Part shown: piece after piece, positions 9,467-21,332 of the stretch
Numbering within the stretch: position 1 is the first letter of the stretch
Layout of the letters: each line of letters opens with the position of its first letter
Source: Humulus lupulus
Lineage: Eukaryota; Streptophyta; Magnoliopsida; Rosales; Cannabaceae
Length of the DNA stretch: 64,000 bases
Direction: 5' to 3'
Assembly: GCF_963169125.1 (NCBI RefSeq)
Contig: NC_084795.1
Coordinates: forward strand, 277,522,122 to 277,586,121
Program-made: the position numbers and the translations under genes
The notes under the pieces: model-generated
What the model saw: only the letters and a program-made list of their open reading frames with translations
Database searches by the model: none
What the model was told of the DNA's origin: nothing

Positions 9467-9932
9467 AGAAGACAAATTTGGTGAAAACAAAAAAGAAAGA
9501 GTTAAAATTGAATGAGTTATAGGTCATGTATGTATTGATTCTATAAAATGAAAAAGGACATAAAATAAAGACAAATTTAAATATAAATACCTATCCCCAT
9601 CTCCAACTTAAACTTCATTTTAAATCTTCAACTTTATTTTATTATCTATATCACTTTAAATTACTATTTTATCTCTAATACAATACTTCAAAAAAAGAAT
9701 ATTATTTTTTATCATCAATAATTAATTTAACTAATAAATAAATATTAACATTAATGAACATAATTAAGTAATAAATTTTGTTGCGAACATACACAAAATT
9801 ATAAAATTCAAATGTTACGAGCTCAAAATGAGTAAAGAAAATTAGATGACTCCATATATAGAGAAAAATAAAATTTTAGGTAAAGATTTAAATTTGATTT
9901 AGTGATTCGATTCTATGTGAGTATTTTCAAAA
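8933..9932. other. AT-rich spacer with (TA)n microsatellite
   Basis: No gene is seen. A dinucleotide TA tract occupies about 9424-9465. From 9873 to 9932 lies the first half of a ~165 bp sequence that recurs at 21563-21720; the MULE has inserted in this copy. Confidence 0.6.
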
Positions 9933-10055
9933 GGGAAATTTGATTTTTAATGCAATAAGTGACACTTCGTTTGAAAAATACCCTATCCCTATAAGTCTCT
10001 CGTTTTGGTCCTACTAATGCCATTACTACCCAAACTACCCCTGGCATAATTTTCT
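9933..10055 (+). repeat. Left terminal inverted repeat of the MULE
   Basis: It matches the complement of 21333-21450 over about 120 bp, including GCAATAAGTGACAC, CTCTCGTTTTGG and CCCCTGGCATAATTTTC, with scattered substitutions. Similarity fades past the GGCATAATTTT block. Confidence 0.88.
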
Positions 10056-10439
10056 CAAACTCTCCGTATTCTCTCCCAAAATACCCGAACCAAGCAAACT
10101 TTGAAATCGATAGGCCTCGATTGAATCCATAGAACCCAATCTTCATTGTCTTCCACGAGCACGAACAAGAGCTCCCAAAGGTCGGACTTGATGATCAGAG
10201 AAGGGGAAGGAGAAAACGTCGAGTAAGGCAACCAAATTTTTAGGAAACAACCTCAGAGAAAGCGATGGTGAGGGATTTCGTTTTTAATCTGCAATATGTG
10301 TATCTGCCTGGTTTTTTTTGTTGATTTTTGTTCATAGGATAGATCGGGGCTGGCAATGAAGAAATCTGAATTTTTTTTCGATATTTTCATGAAATTTGAT
10401 AAGTGAATTTTAGATTCACTTATTAGTGTCATTTTATAT
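10056..10439. other. MULE subterminal sequence, no gene seen
   Basis: The segment contains no convincing exon. It may hold the promoter and leader of the Ulp1-like gene, since transcription of MULE genes usually starts in or near the TIR. An ATG at about 10265 leads only a short frame. Confidence 0.35.
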
Positions 10440-11694
10440 CTAATTTGTAGGTGTTTAGGGTGTTTTTTTGTTTGGTTTTATACTTGTGTTGTGTTTGTGC
10501 AGGGTCCAAGGAAAAGTGCCGAGAAATTTGTACAAAACGGAAGTGAAACGAAGAAAAATGAAAAATTCGTGAATTAGGGCTGCAGCCCCATATTCAGGGG
10601 CTGCATCGCTATTTCTGGGCTGAATTAGGGCTGCAGCGCCATCCTTAAGGGCTGCAGCGCCTGACTAAAACAGAGACTCATTTTTGGCACATTTGTGGCG
10701 CAGCAGCGCCTGTCTTAGGGGCTGCAGCACCGGGAGCCGTACGGAGATCGTAAATTGAGATTTTTGAAGGGCAAAAGAGGGCTTTTTGCAAGGGATATAT
10801 AAGGAAAAGTTTAATTAGGGTCTAAGGACGTTTTGAAAGGAGATTAGATAAGAGATTAGAGGCTCGGAGAAGAAGAGGAGGCTAGACATCATCAAGATCA
10901 TCACCATTACATCTAGTTTATTTCTTCTTCCTTTCATTTTTAGTTTTTAATTATGAACAAATACATTGTTATTATGTTTATGTTTATAATAGAGAACTAA
11001 ACTCTTTTTGTGCTAGAGTATTAGATGAATCTATTTTGATTATTGAATTGTGGTTTTTATTATTATTTCTATGAAATTCTTCTCGTTTGTTCATATCTTC
11101 TTGATTTAATTTTCTCATATTAATGTTTGGCCATCATTATTGTGAATTGAAATCTAGGGTTTATGCTTGAGAAAGATAAACCTAGATTGGACATAAGAAG
11201 ATTTGACATAGAGTGATTGTGAGATTGAGAGATTCCTTGAACTCTATGAATTTGGCTTAGAATAATTATTGCTTAATGACGTCTTGATTAATTAATAGCG
11301 AATAGAGATATCATATTGATTAATTGAGATTAATTGCATATATGCTTGAGAGAGATAAATGCATTATATTAGAATTCTAGAAATTACAAATGAGGAGAAT
11401 TAATTAGAATAATAAAGAAACTATGTTCATAATTGAATAGTGAAATCATTACTCTAGTACATTTATCTTCTATTTAATCACTTTTCAAGAGCATAAGATT
11501 TGGTTATCTTGTTATTTTATATTCTTTATTTTATTGTTTGATTTATTTATTGTCTTTTCTAATTAAAATTATAGACTTAACAGTAATAGTAATTAGTGAA
11601 TTTAATATTTAATCCCTCTGGGTTCGACATCTTTTAATTTAAAACTATATTGCAATACACCGTACACTTGCGGTAGAAAAATTCTGTATCAAAA
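10440..11694 (+). mobile_element. Probable LTR-like remnant inside the MULE
   Basis: The 3' part has features typical of Ty3/gypsy (Tat/Athila-like) LTR ends: AATCCCTCTGGGTTCGACATC at about 11612 followed by CACTTGCGGTAGAAAAATT and a CA terminus near 11692. The 5' part holds three or four GC-rich repeats around GGGCTGCAGCGCC (10570-10735). Exact borders and a target duplication were not found, and there is no open frame. It could instead be part of the MULE's own transcript leader or intron. Confidence 0.4.
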
Positions 11695-12210
11695 TTCGAT
11701 AGGAATCGATATGACTCGATAGTATAGGATGAAGAATGGATTAGACTGTGCCTCGATAGGAATCGATAGGACTCGATGATACAAGGCTTTGGGAATTTTT
11801 AGAACTTACCTCGATAGGAATTGATAGGACTCGATAGGGGACTCGATGATACACGACTTTGGGAATTTTTAAAACCTAACTCGATAGGAATCGATAGGAC
11901 TCGATAGGGGACTCGATGATACATGGCTTTGGGATTTTTAGAACCTACCTCGATAAGAATCGATAGGACTCGATGATACACGGCTTTGGGAATTTTTAGA
12001 ACCTACCTCGATATGAATCAATAGGACTCGATAAGACTCGATGATACACGGCTTTGAGATTTTTAGGACCCACCTCGATAGGAATCGATAGGCCTCGATA
12101 AGACTCGATAGTAACCCGATGATATTATTTTTTATGATTTTGGAACCCACCTCGATAGGTATCGATAAGACTCGATAGAACTCGATTGTTTCTGCCTCGA
12201 TAGTAACTAC
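11695..12210 (+). repeat. Degenerate TCGATAG repeat array, left side of the MULE
   Basis: About 500 bp of irregular copies of ATCGATAGGACTCGATAG, spaced by 50-70 bp blocks containing GGCTTTGGGAATTTTTAGAACC. The same TCGA-based repeat occurs in inverted orientation near the other end (20665-20985). It precedes the poly-T/acceptor of the DUF1985 exon. Confidence 0.8.
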
Positions 12211-12259
12211 CTTACCAGATTGTTTTACATTTTTAACATTTTTTTTTTTTTTTTTCCAG

Positions 12260-13123
12260 ACACCTGAACTTATTGTGCCGTTGGAGAAACACTTTCCTGG
12301 CCGTGTCACTTATAGGGGTAGTGCCTACTTGGATACCCTTATAGAGCAGTTTAAGAGGCATGGTCTTATTGAAAGGGCACATGCATGCCCGTTGGGACAG
12401 TTCTTTAAGGCAAAACCGTTTAGTTTTTCTAGGTTTCTGCTGCATCAGATAATGTTGCGTAAGGTAGAAAGTAAGAAGCCTGAAGAGGGTCAGTTCTACC
12501 TGGGCAACACTCTGTGTAGATTTGGTATTGCACAGTTTGCCCTAGTTACCGGGCTAAATTTTGGGAAATCACCGTCCCCAGATGAATTGAAAGAGCATCT
12601 TTCAAGTGATCGGATCATCCAGGAATATTTTAATGGTGATTCGAAGGTTAGTTTTGGTCAGTTGGAAGATGCATTGAAGGCCTCCACAAACCCAGAAGAT
12701 GCATTTAAGCTAGGTTTGTGCTATTTGATAGAGGGGGTACTGAATGCCCCAGAGAAGACAACAACGATATGGGGAGATTCCCTGAGGATGGTTGAGGATA
12801 TTGATTACTTTTTCAAGTATCCTTGGGGGAAGTTGTCATTTAAGAAGGTTAGCAAAGGCCTTCAAAAGGACATGAAGAAGCAATTGAAACACTATGAGGA
12901 GAAGAAGAAAGAGGGGTCAAGCAAAAAACAGAAGGAGGCGAAGTATAGTTTCACTTGCTATGCACCCGCGCTTCTTTACTGAGCTTTTGAGGCCATGTCT
13001 TCTCTCGGGAGTAAGTTCGGTGAGAACAGTGGGAATCAGATTCCGAGGATGCTCAGCTGAGCTACGAAGACTGATATCACTATTTCGACAGCTCTGTTGG
13101 CTTCTATATTCGCCAATTGTCGA
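12260..13123 (+). pseudogene. Ulp1-type peptidase gene, DUF1985 exon with two premature stops
   Basis: The exon follows a poly-T tract and TTCCAG acceptor and ends before a GTAAGT donor at 13124: 288 codons beginning TPELIVPLEKHFPGRVTYRG. It contains a DUF1985 module (CRFGIAQFALVTGLNFG, YLIEGVLNAPEKTTTIW, FFKYPWGKLSFKKVSKGL). In-frame TGA codons lie at 12980 and 13058, and the frame continues with AFEAMSSLGSKFG and ATKTDITISTALLA. In related proteins both stop positions are expected to be Trp (YWAFE-like, PRMLSW-like), so both look like TGG to TGA transitions. DUF1985 proteins of plant MULEs normally continue into a Ulp1 cysteine peptidase. Here the next exon is cut after four bases by a Copia LTR and only a C-terminal piece survives at 17678. 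Non-functional. Confidence 0.85.
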
Positions 13124-13222
13124 GTAAGTTCCATTTTATCTTGTTAAATGTCACAAATTAATTGATTAACGATTTATTTTATTAAAGTTTTTCTGACACA
13201 TGTTATTCAACCATGCAGTTAG

Positions 13223-15056
13223 TGTAGGATCTTGGAATTTAAATCTAGATGCATGCTTCCTATTATTTTTCCAAACACATAATAGAAACATAAAATAACA
13301 TGACATACATATCCACATTAGATTCGTAAATTAACATAAACACAATGATGTAGAAACTTACGAATACGCAGCGGAACTGGAACAACTCCATCCTTCAATC
13401 TCTCTAACCCTTGATTCCTTTCTGTAGTAGAGTATTATCAAGAGATTGAACAAGATCAGCAATATAGTCTTCCTCACCAAGCCTTTGATCAACCTAGAAC
13501 TAGTGTGGGCTGGTTCTCAACACATGAGATAGAGATCTTGAAGAGAAGAAGAAGAGAGAGTGGCTAAGAAAGGATTAGAGTGTCTATGTTTTCACTTACC
13601 CAAATCAACTGAGACTTATTTTTTTGAAAACCGTAGATATCATATTCCTTATATAGGCAATTTAATGAGATTTATTTAAATTTAAATTAATTAAAAATAA
13701 TAAACAAAAATAAAAGCCTTGGGCTGCCATAAATGGACTTGGGCCCAATCTCTTTGTTTTGAATTTAAATCCCAACTGGGCCTAAATTCAAAACCTTTTA
13801 TTTATTTATTTATTTTAATTAATTAATTAAATCCTTATTCAAATTAACTAATTATAATTTGAAACTTGATTTAATATTATTTATTTATATTGATACCAAT
13901 TTATCAATATTAATAAATTTACCCAAAGATTATATTTTATTATCTAAATCTCATATCTCTATAAATTTTCCAAAATTGACCTAGTCAACTTTAAAAAATC
14001 ATAATTGATAATTAAATCAATTAATTGAGACATTCTAGATGATTTACTCAAATGTGATGCGGGGACCATGGATCTATGAAATCAAGTTCCAATAAGTTAC
14101 CGTGAATTTATTTACGAATAATTTCACTACCTTATTAATTCCTCGTGACTCCACTATAGACTTGGAATTGAACTCTTGAATTCATAGAACGTATTTTCCA
14201 AACCATAAATACGTTATCCATTGTTATAACCATTACAGTTAGTCAATCCTCTATCGATGACTTACTAACAAGCTGGGTGCAAATTACCGTTTTACCCCTC
14301 ATCAGTATTTTATCCTTAACTTCCACTAAGTTCCTTATAAATGATATTTCCATGAACTTAATCACAGAAATGAGATCTCAATCATTTAACCTTTTGAACA
14401 AAGCAATTAAGGAAATCATCTTTTCACTTCTCATACAGAAGTTATAGATTTCATATCTATGAATAATACTCCCACTCAATTACATTACTAAATCTCCAAG
14501 ATGTAACTATGGGTTAGACCGTAGGGTAAGCTGGTAACGAACTAGTCAAAAGATTTAAATAATATAATTAGCAGAATATTATCACTCAGAATTAAGATTG
14601 ACTTAATATATGGTCAACGTTGTGACATTGATTAGATTTGATAACAACGATACTTATTTATCAATCAATAATCAATATCGGTCATAGTCCGATGTAACTA
14701 AATACATCCGATCTTATCTACTTGGTCGATGCCTTGGACAAGACATCACACCCTGAATGTGTAAGTAGATCATATCGTAGATTGCCTAATCAGTGAAAAT
14801 CCAATGCACTGATCTAATCTTAGGACTCGTTCTTTTGAACATATAATTACAACTATAATCCACTGTGACCTAGTCACTATAATTGTAACTATTCATATGT
14901 TCGGGATTTTATAAATATTTGTATTATTTCAATAATCATGTAATAAAACAAGCAAGCAACACAGTTTTCAAACTAAATGATTTCTACTACTTTTATTGAT
15001 AATATGAAATCGTGCTACATGTCCGACATGGTTTTATAAGGGCATAAAACCCAACA
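13223..15056 (-). repeat. Copia 3' LTR (1.83 kb)
   Basis: On the minus strand it starts TGTTGGGTTTTATGCCC and ends CCAAGATCCTACA, a TG...CA structure. The adjoining bases 15057-15076 read AGTGGGAGTT next to the LTR on the minus strand, the usual Copia polypurine tract, which marks this as the 3' LTR. It interrupts an exon that had started four bases earlier, after ATGCAG at 13218. Confidence 0.85.
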
Positions 15057-15141
15057 AACTCCCACTTGCCCTTATAAAACAAATGGGACATGTTTCTCAA
15101 AACCATCCATTCTACATGCTTCAAAATTATGAAAGATTGCC

Positions 15142-15462
15142 TTATAATGCTATCTTCATCACCTTCACTTCGCACCTTCGCCACACATCCTCGATAATGT
15201 GGTACTTTCTCTCTATATGCTTTGCTCTTTTGTAGCTTCGAGGTTCTTTCAAATTCTCTATTACCTCATTACTGTCACTAGACAAAATGAGTGGTTTATC
15301 AATTTCTGGAATAACACCGAGATTCATATAGAACTTCCTTAGCCAGACTATTTCCTTAGCCGCCATAGACGCAGCTATGTACTCAGCCTCCAAAATGGAT
15401 TCTAAAATGGCAGATAGCTTAACGCTTCTCCAAATCATAGCTCCACCCCCAAGAGTAAACAC
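15142..15462 (-). pseudogene. Copia pol fragment: RNase H domain
   Basis: The 106-residue frame includes FTLGGGAMIWRSVK, EAEYIAASMAAKEIVWLRKF and the final KHIERKYHII block. These are the hallmark segments of plant Copia RNase H (normally GGAISWRSVKQ, TEAEYVAAS, KHIDIRYHF). It is the least damaged part of the element. It is close to the 3' LTR, as expected for Copia order. Confidence 0.85.
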
Positions 15463-17330
15463 ATTTTTTTAGAAGTAGACTTCTTGTCATCAACATCAGT
15501 CTAAAATCTGAATATGTGTAGCCTAATAGGTATAAAGATCCACCTGAAAAGACTAACATATAGTCTTTAGTCCATCAAAGATACCGACTTCCATATATTG
15601 TTTATTTCCAAGGTTTTACTGACACTTGCTCACCACTCCCACTACATAGAAGATCTTTGATCACAACACACAACATAGCATGCCTTAGACTTCTAATTTC
15701 AAATGCATAAGGAATTCATTACTTTCTTTCTCTTGAGGAGTCTGTGGAGACTGTTGCTTAGAAAAATAAACTCCATGTCAAGACACTAAACATCCTTTCT
15801 CGGAATTTGTTACAGAGTAATGACCAAGCACCTCACTAAAGTAGGTCGCTTGAGTTAGAGCTAAAGTTCAGTTATTTATTTCCTTGATGTTCTGGATACC
15901 AAGAACACGACTTGCTACAATGAAATATGAAATTTCATTTCTAGCCAGTTCTTTATGTTTGATAATTTCTTGACATTGTTTCCAATGAATAAGATATCAT
16001 CTACATAAAGGATTCAAAACACCACAATGTATTTTTCCCTAAGTTGTCAAACACAAGGGTCAACTATATTTTGTTCAAAAACTCAAGTCTTAATGTTTCC
16101 ATTTAACCTTAAGTTCCAGGAGCGCGAAGCTTGTTTAAGTCCATAGATTGACTTACTCAGCTTGCCGAATTTCTTGTCCAACTACTTTAAATCTTTCTGA
16201 TTGATGCATGTTAACTGTCTCATCAAGATAGCCATTGAAAATGCTTCTTTGATGTCCATTTGCCTTATCTCTTAATCAAGAGTTGTGGTTATGGATAAGA
16301 GTATACTAAATGAATTTTAACATGGCTACCGGAGAAAAAGTTTTCTCTAAGTCAAATTTCTCTCTCTGCCACGAGGCGAGCCTTTAATGTCTCGACCTTT
16401 CTATCAGCTCCTCTCTTCTTCTTATAGATCCTCTTGCACCCCATGGGCCTAAAGTCCAATGGCACATCTACAAGATCTCAGACAAATTAAGAGTACTTAG
16501 ACTTTATTACCTGGTACTTGGCTTTGAGTCAAAAATCCCTTTCAGACTTACCCATTGCCTATTTAAAGGTTAACGAATCATTGTTACTTGTGTTCCCAAC
16601 CAACTTGTGGGTTTCACTATCCATATCATAGGTACCGGGTTCTGAGAAATCCTCCCACTATGACGAGGCATCGTAACTTTCTGACTTGGATTAGTGGTTT
16701 CTAAATGTACCTTGTTTTCATCGACTTGCGTCGGTAAGGATGGAACAATAGTTTATTGTTTTTCCATCTAATACTATTTTGCTATGAGACTTGAAATTCA
16801 TTATGTAGTCGTTATCCAGAAAAGTCGCATTTGTAGAGCCAAACACTTTCTTGTCTACTGGACTATGAAACAGACCACCCTGAGTACCTTTAGAATAGCC
16901 ATAAAACAAGAAAACCCTCAGCTCATTGTTCTAGCTTTCTACCTTTTTCCTCATGTCAAAAACACGACACCACCATATTCCATAATGACGTAAACCAGGT
17001 TCACGACCATTTCATAATTCTAGTGGTGTCTTGAAGACAACTTTTGAGACGGCACAACATTTAAAAAAAATATCACATGCGGTCTAGGTAGTATGTCTCC
17101 AGAAAAGATCTGGGTAAGAAGTTGATAGAGTTTAATAGCTTATCATAGAGCACACATTTTCATAAACGTGCGATTCACACTGCTCATCAACACTGTTCTA
17201 TTGCGGAGTCCTTGGGGCAGTTGGTTTAGACAAATCTTCAAGCTCAATTAAATGATCTTGGTTCTGATTATCCAAATATCTTCCACCCTTATCAGATCGC
17301 AAGATCTTTAACGTTTTACCTAATTTGGTT
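15463..17330 (-). pseudogene. Copia pol fragment: decayed reverse transcriptase and integrase C-terminus
   Basis: No long open frame remains. Short minus-strand stretches resemble Copia reverse transcriptase and the integrase C-terminal region (for example the DDILF-like segment near 15990 and the YGYSKGTQGG-like segment near 16890). Assignment rests on order between clear RNase H and integrase pieces. Confidence 0.6.
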
Positions 17331-17677
17331 TTAAAGCCACAGCAATGAATTCTTTGAACTTCTTAACAAATTCGCAGAATTCCTATGCTTTAGGTACTTA
17401 CATGAGTCTATAGAGAAATCGTCGATGAAGGTGACGAAATACTCATAACCACCCCTCGCTTGAACATTCATATGTCCCCAGACATTTGAACATACTAGCT
17501 CTAGTGGTTCTTTGGCCCTTTCTCCTATCACAAAGAATGGACGCTTTGTCATTCTGCCCTCGAGACTAGATTCACAAACAGGTAGGCCACCTAAGTGAGT
17601 TCCCTCAAAGGCCCAGCCTTTGTTAGTCTTTGAATCCTATCATAACAAATATGACCAAAGCGAAAATGCCATCAAAA
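17331..17677 (-). pseudogene. Copia pol fragment: integrase core start and GAG-pre-integrase
   Basis: Minus-strand text reads KRPF..GERAKEPLELVCSNVWG and GGYEYFVTFIDDFS, typical of the Copia integrase core (SDVCGP...YFITFIDD). It is preceded by a GAG-pre-integrase domain with in-frame stops. The element breaks off at about 17677. Confidence 0.75.
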
Positions 17678-17791
17678 AATATCGAGCATCTGGTTGCCAG
17701 GCTACCACTCGATACTGTTATCGATGAGAACATCCAGCATTTCAGGACCAAGTGGTGTGTGGACTTGTTCTATCAGAATTTGGCCCCGTGA
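17678..17791 (+). pseudogene. C-terminal remnant of the same Ulp1-like gene
   Basis: A 37-codon frame starting NIEHLVARLPLDTVID and ending DLFYQNLAP before TGA. The KxIEHL start and the VDLFY end resemble the tail of Ulp1 peptidases encoded in plant MULEs, just after the catalytic Cys region. The exon upstream, with the His-Asp-Cys triad, is missing. It abuts truncated Copia sequence directly on the left, which suggests that one deletion removed both the Copia 5' half and the Ulp1 catalytic exons. Confidence 0.65.
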
Positions 17792-18055
17792 TGCTCTTTA
17801 CATTTTTGTCTTACACATCTTGTATAGTATAGCATATAGTTAGTTTTGTATATTATTTTTTATCAAACAATATTTTTTGAAACAATATTTTATCATACTT
17901 CATATTCACCAAAGCACAAAGGAAAACATGTTTATATCAAAACAACGAGTTCAATAACATGTTTGGAGTAAAAACATTTATCACAGCCTATAAATAAAAT
18001 TCCATTAGAATAGAGGAGAAGCAAAATCAATTAAATAATTACATAACACAATATT

Positions 18056-20606
18056 TTAAATCCTAGCCTTACATGACTTCCTATTGTGCCAATTACCACC
18101 ACATCTGCTACACTTACGTGGCTTGACAATCTTTTCCCTGCGTGAAGCATAGCGATTTGTCTTTCGCCTACCCACTTTCTGTTTCTTGGGCCTTCCTACA
18201 GGGGTTTTCTCAGCGGGGATGCCGACAACTGTATCTCTGATGTGATCATGGATTACCCATTCATCCTCATTCCCAACAGGGTAAATAGTATCTTTATAAG
18301 TGTCATTCAATGTCTCGATTCTATAGTAAGGGGAACACAATGAGTAAATGTTTATGCTTCTTTTTCTGGCTGCAGCAAAAGCATGTACACAGGGTATCCC
18401 AATGGTTTGGAACATGCCACAAGAGCATGATTTTGTGGCCAAGTTCACCTCACCACCATTACCATCAACCACAAGAAATTTGTGATGACCAAGGACTTGG
18501 ACATCCAAAAAATTGCTTTGTCACCTATTTGCTTCAAATCCTTTTCCATCTCAGGTGATAACACAGTTGTTGCTTTTGCAGCTCTTTCACGTCTATCTGC
18601 AAACCAAGACTGGAGAGTGAATCTTATGAATTCAAGAAAAGTGGCGACTGGAAAGCTCCTTGCCTCCTTGGTCTTATTGTTAAAGCTTTCTGCGTAGTTA
18701 CTCGTCATGATATTGTATCGGTTACCAGGAAAATAAGCACTACTCCACCTTTCAAAGCCAATTCCCTCTAGATATTGAGCAATGGGCGGATCAATTACCT
18801 GAATCTTTTCAAAGAACTTGTGAAATTCCGTTGTTCGAAATGCGTACGCTGCACACTCCATGATGTCTTCCAAGTGGTCAGTTTTGAATTTTGTCACAAC
18901 ATTCATACATATATGATGGTAACATGCACCGTGATACGCATCTGGGAACACAAGCTCCAAAGCATGATTAATGCTTTTATGCCTGTCCGATACAAAAGCA
19001 AGGTTCTCAACATTCCCTATGGCTTCCTTCAATTTTCTCATGATATTAGTCAAAGAGTTATGGTTCTCACTGTCCACCAATGCAAACGCAATTGGAAACA
19101 ACTGGTTGTTTGCATCCAACGCAATAGCACAGAGCATGTGGCCACCATACTTATTCTTCAAGAATGTGCCATCCACACAAATTACAGGACGACAGTACTG
19201 GAAACCACACCTAGAAACACCGAGGGAAAAGAAGCAATATAAGAAACGACCATCTTCTGCTACAAAATCAATAATTGTACCTGGGTTCTTATGCTCCAAC
19301 TGACACAGGTATCCAGGTAACTTGGAGTATGATTCCTCAGGTGTCCCTCTGACATACATAAGATCCTTTTCTCTGCATCTCCACGCCTTCTCATAGCTCA
19401 TTTCGACCCCCAAATGGTGCTTCATGTCCTCCCTTATGTTGTTTGCCATGTACCGAGTACCATCGGTAGCAAATTTCCTCTTGATTAGGTGCCCAACAAC
19501 CCATGGTGATGCTTGACGGTGGTCCTTATCTCGAATTTCTTGTAAGCAAGTGTGTACTTTGTTGTATACAGTAATCTCGAACATTTCAGATCGCATTTTT
19601 TTCTTACCCCTCAATCTCCAACCATAATCAGGATCCTTGCAGGTAATGTACCACACATTAGTTCCAGATTTCTTCACCATAAACTCAAAATTATTCTTCA
19701 TCGCAAATATGGATGCTTTGGTTTTCAATTCAAGCTTGTTCTGAAAGAACTTCCCAAGGTGCAATTCTCCTGAAGCTTTGCTGGTTGAGGAATGATGTTG
19801 ATGTGAGGCCTCTATATCCTCTTTGGTGAACATGGGAGCACTCCATGTTCTATGATCTTCACCTAAGTCCAATGGAGAACTCCATCTAAAACTATCATTG
19901 GTTCTACTTGGACCTGGATGACTACTGCTGGTCCCAGGTGTTTGCCGGCCTCCTATTCTGCGCTCCTCAACTACCATAACATCTGAACTCTGTGTTGGAA
20001 AATCTGCCCTAACATCTGGCCCACCAAGATCTGTTGCATCAGCAACAGGATCGTCGTTGACATAAGGTTCGTAGCCATAGGGATCGTACTTCGCCGTGTC
20101 ATGCACATATGAAGGATCTCTAACTGGGATATCATCATGGACTATGACATATGGATTTTTCTCGGGAACACACGTTCCAACGTCACCTTGAGTTCCTTTG
20201 AAACCATGACATGGAGGAGAAATGTTCTCTTCAAATCGAACTTCTTTATTAACGCTGGCAGAAGTCGATGCATTTCTTACACCTCCCTTCTTAATCAATG
20301 TGACACATAGAAGAATGAGATTCTCTACAGATTTCGATGCTAACCCAATGAATGCACGCACATGCCTATCATTTTTTATAACGGTAGGTTTGACGGATTG
20401 TGATAGGCATGTGTACGGGACCTCAATTTTCAAGTCATGCACACATTTATTCACTTCAAGCTCATCGTACAGAATGTCAAGCAGTTGCTTATATGTCACA
20501 CCCTTCTCCACGGGCAGAACTTGATTTTTAACATCTCTGAAAATCCAATCCCTATTTTCGAGTTCCCAAACACCATTGACTGCAACAAATACGGAAACAG
20601 TCGAAT
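18056..20606 (-). pseudogene. mudrA: mudrA-type MULE transposase with one frameshift
   Basis: The large exon starts at a TTGCAG acceptor (first exon base 20606), so the true N-terminus lies in an upstream exon. Domains in order: PB1-like N-terminal region (about residues 10-110 of this frame), MuDR DNA-binding domain (LELKTKASIFAMKNNFEF), MULE DDE transposase. Catalytic candidates are Asp in VICVDGTF (about 485), Asp in FVSDRHKS (about 545), with the CYHH motif after it, and Glu in NYAESFNN (about 643). At about 18505, in a six-T run, the frame shifts; the other frame continues with a CxCxnCxH SWIM zinc finger (CSCGMFQTIGIPCVHA), a GRPKKQK basic stretch and a CCHC knuckle (CSRCGGNWHNRKSC), ending at 18056. 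All domains are present, so a one-base indel is the only visible lesion. Confidence 0.88.
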
Positions 20607-20664
20607 CTGCAAAAAACAAAAAACAAAAAAAAAGGTCAAAAAGTTAAACTACAACATAAAACAG

Positions 20665-20985
20665 AAAATATCGATTTCTATCGATATATGTCAAGTCCTA
20701 TCGAGGTCACACCTATCGACTTTTATCGAGTACAATCGAGGACTATCGAGGCAAATAATCCAATTAAACTCTTATACACCTATCGAGTTTTATCGAGTAC
20801 AATCGAGGCAAACAATTCAATTAAACTCTTATACACCTATCGAGTTTTATCGAGTACAATCGAGTACCATCGAGGTACTAACATCCTAACATTATCGAGG
20901 CATGTCGAGGTCCATTGAGGACCATCGAGCCAGCATGCATGCAACACATCGAGACCTATCAAGTTTCATCGAAACTCATCGAGGC
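20665..20985 (-). repeat. Degenerate TATCGAG repeat array, right side of the MULE
   Basis: Irregular copies of CTATCGAGTTTTATCGAG with spacers such as AATTCAATTAAACTCTTATACAC. They are the reverse-complement type of the array at 11695-12210. It lies just upstream of the mudrA exon, in its leader intron or promoter. Confidence 0.8.
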
Positions 20986-21332
20986 AGGAAAAAAATCCAG
21001 AAAAAAACGCACGAAGTATCCAAAATTCATTGCGTGAAAAATTGCAATAAAACATGAAGGCATACACAGATCTGTTCGAAATAAGACAAGTAATGTAACC
21101 AGATAAGTTTCCTCACTACATATAACAAATATATACTTACCCATAAGATTTTTTCCTTAGATCCGAAATCCAAAATGAAGTTTCTTGACTTGAAAGGACT
21201 CACAACTTGCCCCTAGATCCGAAATGCAAATTAATAGTGGCTGGATTTTTTTTGTGTGTACGAGAGTTTGAGAGACAGAGAGGGAAAACATAAGAGATAG
21301 AGAGTGAAGACTACGAGAAAAAGAGAGGGAAA

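Larger units (their letters stand above)
13223..17677 (-). mobile_element. Truncated Copia retrotransposon nested in the Ulp1-like gene
   Basis: Minus-strand element: 3' LTR at 13223-15056, then a polypurine tract and pol remnants in the order RNase H, reverse transcriptase, integrase, GAG-pre-integrase. The GAG-pre-integrase motif, read from the minus strand, is WHFRFGHICYDRIQRL at about 17600-17670; the element stops there. The gag gene, primer-binding site and 5' LTR are absent. It is decayed by stops and frameshifts throughout. Confidence 0.85.

Noticed and set aside
11695..12210. CRISPR-like or satellite array
   Set aside because: Plant nuclear context, irregular spacing and unit length, no conserved repeat/spacer pattern, and an inverse partner within the same MULE.
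20222..20889. Plus-strand open frames over the mudrA gene and its upstream repeats
   Set aside because: They are shadows of the transposase exon and of the TATCGAG repeat array, without independent features.
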